Assembly (NCBI RefSeq): GCF_019207085.1 | Contig: NZ_JAATOM010000001.1 | Location: forward strand, 496,001 to 560,000 | Reading direction: 5' to 3' | Origin: Variovorax sp. dw_308 | Lineage (GTDB): Bacteria > Pseudomonadota > Gammaproteobacteria > Burkholderiales > Burkholderiaceae_C | Length of the DNA: 64,000 bases | Shown: piece after piece, positions 62,490 to 64,000 of the stretch | Numbering within the stretch: the first letter of the stretch is position 1 | Layout: the number at the start of each line of letters is the position of its first letter | Made by a program: the position numbers and the translations under genes | The notes under the pieces: generated by a model | Database searches by the model: none | Seen by the model: the letters and a program-made list of their open reading frames with translations, nothing else | Told to the model about the DNA's origin: nothing

Positions 62490-63560
62490 ATGCTGAACCG
62501 AATACTCTCCGGCGACTTCCCGCGCAGTCGCGTGCTCACGGCACTGCTGGTGCTGATCCTGCTCTACCTCGCGACCGCGCCGTTCCTGTTCTCCGGCGCG
62601 CGTTCGCTCAACGTGGCGGCCACCATCTGCGTGTTCGTCGTGCTGGTCGCTTCCTTCGACCTGCTGCTGGGCTACTGCGGCGTGGTGTCCTTCGCTCACG
62701 CGATGTTCTACGGCATCGGTGCCTATGGCGTGGCGATCGCGATGTACAAGTTGGGGCCGACCTGGAGCGCGATGGCCATCGGCAGCGCGGCGGCCCTGGG
62801 CGTTTCGGTGCTGCTCTCCTTCCTCATCGCCTTGGTCTCGTTGCGCGTGAAGGCGATCTTCTACACGATGATGACGCTGGCCGTGGCCTCCGCCTTCGGC
62901 GCGCTGGTGATGCGATTGAGTAACTTCACCGGCGGCGACGATGGCCGCACCTTCAAGCTGCCGGAACTGCTGACGCCGGCCTTCCGCCTGTTCGAGAACG
63001 ACGTGTTCGGCACCACGATCAACGGCAAGGTGCTGACCTACTACCTGATCCTGCTGTCGTCGGTGCTGCTGTTCCTGCTGATGCTGCGCGTGGTCAACTC
63101 GCGCTTCGGCCGCGTGCTCGAAGCGATCCGCGAGAACGAGTTCCGCGCCGAGGCCATCGGCTACCGCACGCTGTTCTACCGCGTCGCCATCAACTGCCTG
63201 TCGGCCGCGCTCGCGACCTGCGCGGGCATCCTCATGGCGCTGTGGCTGCGCTATGTGGGCCCGCAGACGACGGTGGGCTTCAACGTGATGCTGAACATCC
63301 TGCTGATGGCCGTGATTGGCGGGCTGGGCACGGTGTACGGCTCGGTGGTCGGCGTGGCGCTGTATGTCGTGGCCGAGAACTACCTGCAGAGCCTGATGGG
63401 CGGAGTCAGCGGCTCGCTGGAGTCGGTGCCGCTGCTGGCCAAGCTGTTCCATCCTGACCGCTGGCTGCTGTGGTTCGGCGCGGTGTTCGTGCTGTCGGTC
63501 TATTTCTTTCCGAGCGGCATCGTCGGCAAGCTGCGCTCGACCACGCGGGAGGTGCTTTGA
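62490..63560 (+). CDS. LivM-type ABC transporter permease
   Basis: A 356-residue inner-membrane protein with about ten helices. Typical LivM segments are LLLGYCGVVSFAHAMFYGIGAYG near residues 60-80, the coupling loop EAIRENEFRAEAIGYRTLFYR near 210, and MAVIGGLGTVYGSVVGVALYV. It partners the LivH-type subunit. Here LivM and LivG are separate genes, unlike the fused protein at 38745-40562. The stop overlaps the TTG start of the following crotonase gene. Confidence 0.92.
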   Translation: MLNRILSGDFPRSRVLTALLVLILLYLATAPFLFSGARSLNVAATICVFVVLVASFDLLLGYCGVVSFAHAMFYGIGAYGVAIAMYKLGPTWSAMAIGSAAALGVSVLLSFLIALVSLRVKAIFYTMMTLAVASAFGALVMRLSNFTGGDDGRTFKLPELLTPAFRLFENDVFGTTINGKVLTYYLILLSSVLLFLLMLRVVNSRFGRVLEAIRENEFRAEAIGYRTLFYRVAINCLSAALATCAGILMALWLRYVGPQTTVGFNVMLNILLMAVIGGLGTVYGSVVGVALYVVAENYLQSLMGGVSGSLESVPLLAKLFHPDRWLLWFGAVFVLSVYFFPSGIVGKLRSTTREVL

Positions 63561-64000
63561 GCGACTTGCAGGAACCCGTTGTTCTCGTCCGCATCGAAGG
63601 CCACGTGATGGTGGTCACGATCAACCGTCCGCAGGTGCGCAACGCGATCAGCCTGGCCGTGGCGCAAGCCCTTGCCGCGGCGATGGCCGAACTCGATGCC
63701 AACCCGGCATTGCACGTGGGCATCATCACCGGCGCCGGCGGCAACTTCTGCGCGGGCATGGACCTCAAGGCCTTTGCGTTCGAAGGCGTCGAGCCCGTGA
63801 TCGAGGGCAGGGGATTCGCCGGCCTTTGTGAAGCGCCGCCGAGGAAGCCCTTGATCGCGGCTGTCGAAGGGCATGCCGTCGCGGGGGGCTTCGAGATCGC
63901 GCTGGCCTGCGATCTGATCGTGGCCAGCCGCTCGGCGAGCTTCGGCTTGCCGGAGGTCAAGCGTGGACTGGTCGCGTCCGCGGGCGGCTTGATGCGCCTG
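63557..64000 (+). CDS. Enoyl-CoA hydratase/isomerase family protein (partial, runs off the window)
   Basis: Open reading frame of 148 codons continuing past the window end. TTG at 63557 overlaps the LivM-type stop as TTGA and would start MSDLQEPVVLVRIEG, which gives the family's usual N-terminal length; ATG at 63608 would cut into the first beta strand. Crotonase signatures are TINRPQVRNAIS near residue 22, FCAGMDLKAF near 65 and EGHAVAGGFEIALACDLIVASR, then SFGLPEVKRGLVASAGG, including the catalytic Glu of LPE. It is the sixth gene of the importer run after the ligase, so it probably processes the CoA ester of the imported acid. Confidence 0.88.
   Translation, partial: MSDLQEPVVLVRIEGHVMVVTINRPQVRNAISLAVAQALAAAMAELDANPALHVGIITGAGGNFCAGMDLKAFAFEGVEPVIEGRGFAGLCEAPPRKPLIAAVEGHAVAGGFEIALACDLIVASRSASFGLPEVKRGLVASAGGLMRL

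Overview
The window is high-GC (roughly two-thirds G+C), densely coding DNA. ABC-importer operons, acyl-CoA enzymes, an adenine deaminase close to the fungal/Pseudomonas type, and abundant palindromic intergenic repeats suggest a metabolically versatile betaproteobacterium, most likely Burkholderiales/Comamonadaceae (Variovorax-like). This placement is inference from gene content and style; no rRNA or tRNA gene is present to confirm it. No phage, IS element, CRISPR array or RNA gene was found.

Region by region. (1) 1-11.8 kb is a purine salvage region: the end of a nucleoside-type (BMP family) ABC importer with its lipoprotein, an ADA-family adenine deaminase, an MdtG-like efflux pump, a stand-alone PBP3-type transpeptidase, a second BMP-family binding protein, a two-gene glycan island (acyltransferase and glycosyltransferase), then guanine deaminase overlapping dCTP deaminase. 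(2) 11.8-19.4 kb is a housekeeping and stress stretch: small membrane protein, YpfJ-type zinc peptidase, a TetR regulator with a divergent MFS pump and twin operators, RhlE-type RNA helicase, ApaH, a CNNM/CorC-type membrane protein and two small unknown proteins. (3) 19.6-34.4 kb is an acyl-CoA catabolism block: an acyl-CoA ligase, a SCO-like protein, and a long + strand cluster resembling the acyclic-terpene (atu) pathway (carboxylase beta, acyl-CoA dehydrogenase, biotinylated carboxylase alpha, hydratase, ligase), then a TPMT-like methyltransferase, an ACAD10/11-type dehydrogenase with its kinase-like partner on a separate gene, an SDR and a quinone-oxidoreductase-like enzyme. (4) 34.5-50.9 kb has a LIV-type binding protein, a Crp/Fnr regulator, and a divergent eight-gene set: LIV-type importer (including a LivM-LivG fusion), 2-hydroxyacid dehydrogenase, two enolase-superfamily enzymes and a fused indolepyruvate-ferredoxin-oxidoreductase-type protein, facing a convergent operon of two enoyl-CoA hydratases and an acyl-CoA dehydrogenase. 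(5) 51-56.7 kb holds an unknown protein with a second (adenosine-type) deaminase, an SDR, a zinc alcohol dehydrogenase and a FadB-type beta-oxidation enzyme. (6) 57-64 kb carries a third module: acyl-CoA ligase, complete LIV-type importer and the start of an enoyl-CoA hydratase.

The recurring theme is an importer for an organic acid or amino-acid-like substrate, conversion to a CoA thioester (ligase or 2-oxoacid oxidoreductase), then dehydrogenation and hydration. Substrates are not determined by the sequence. The most unusual non-coding structure is a pair of opposed hairpin elements at 56713-56957. They share a core but have unrelated, self-complementary 25-nt arms, and every arm mismatch becomes a G-U pair in the same orientation relative to the core.
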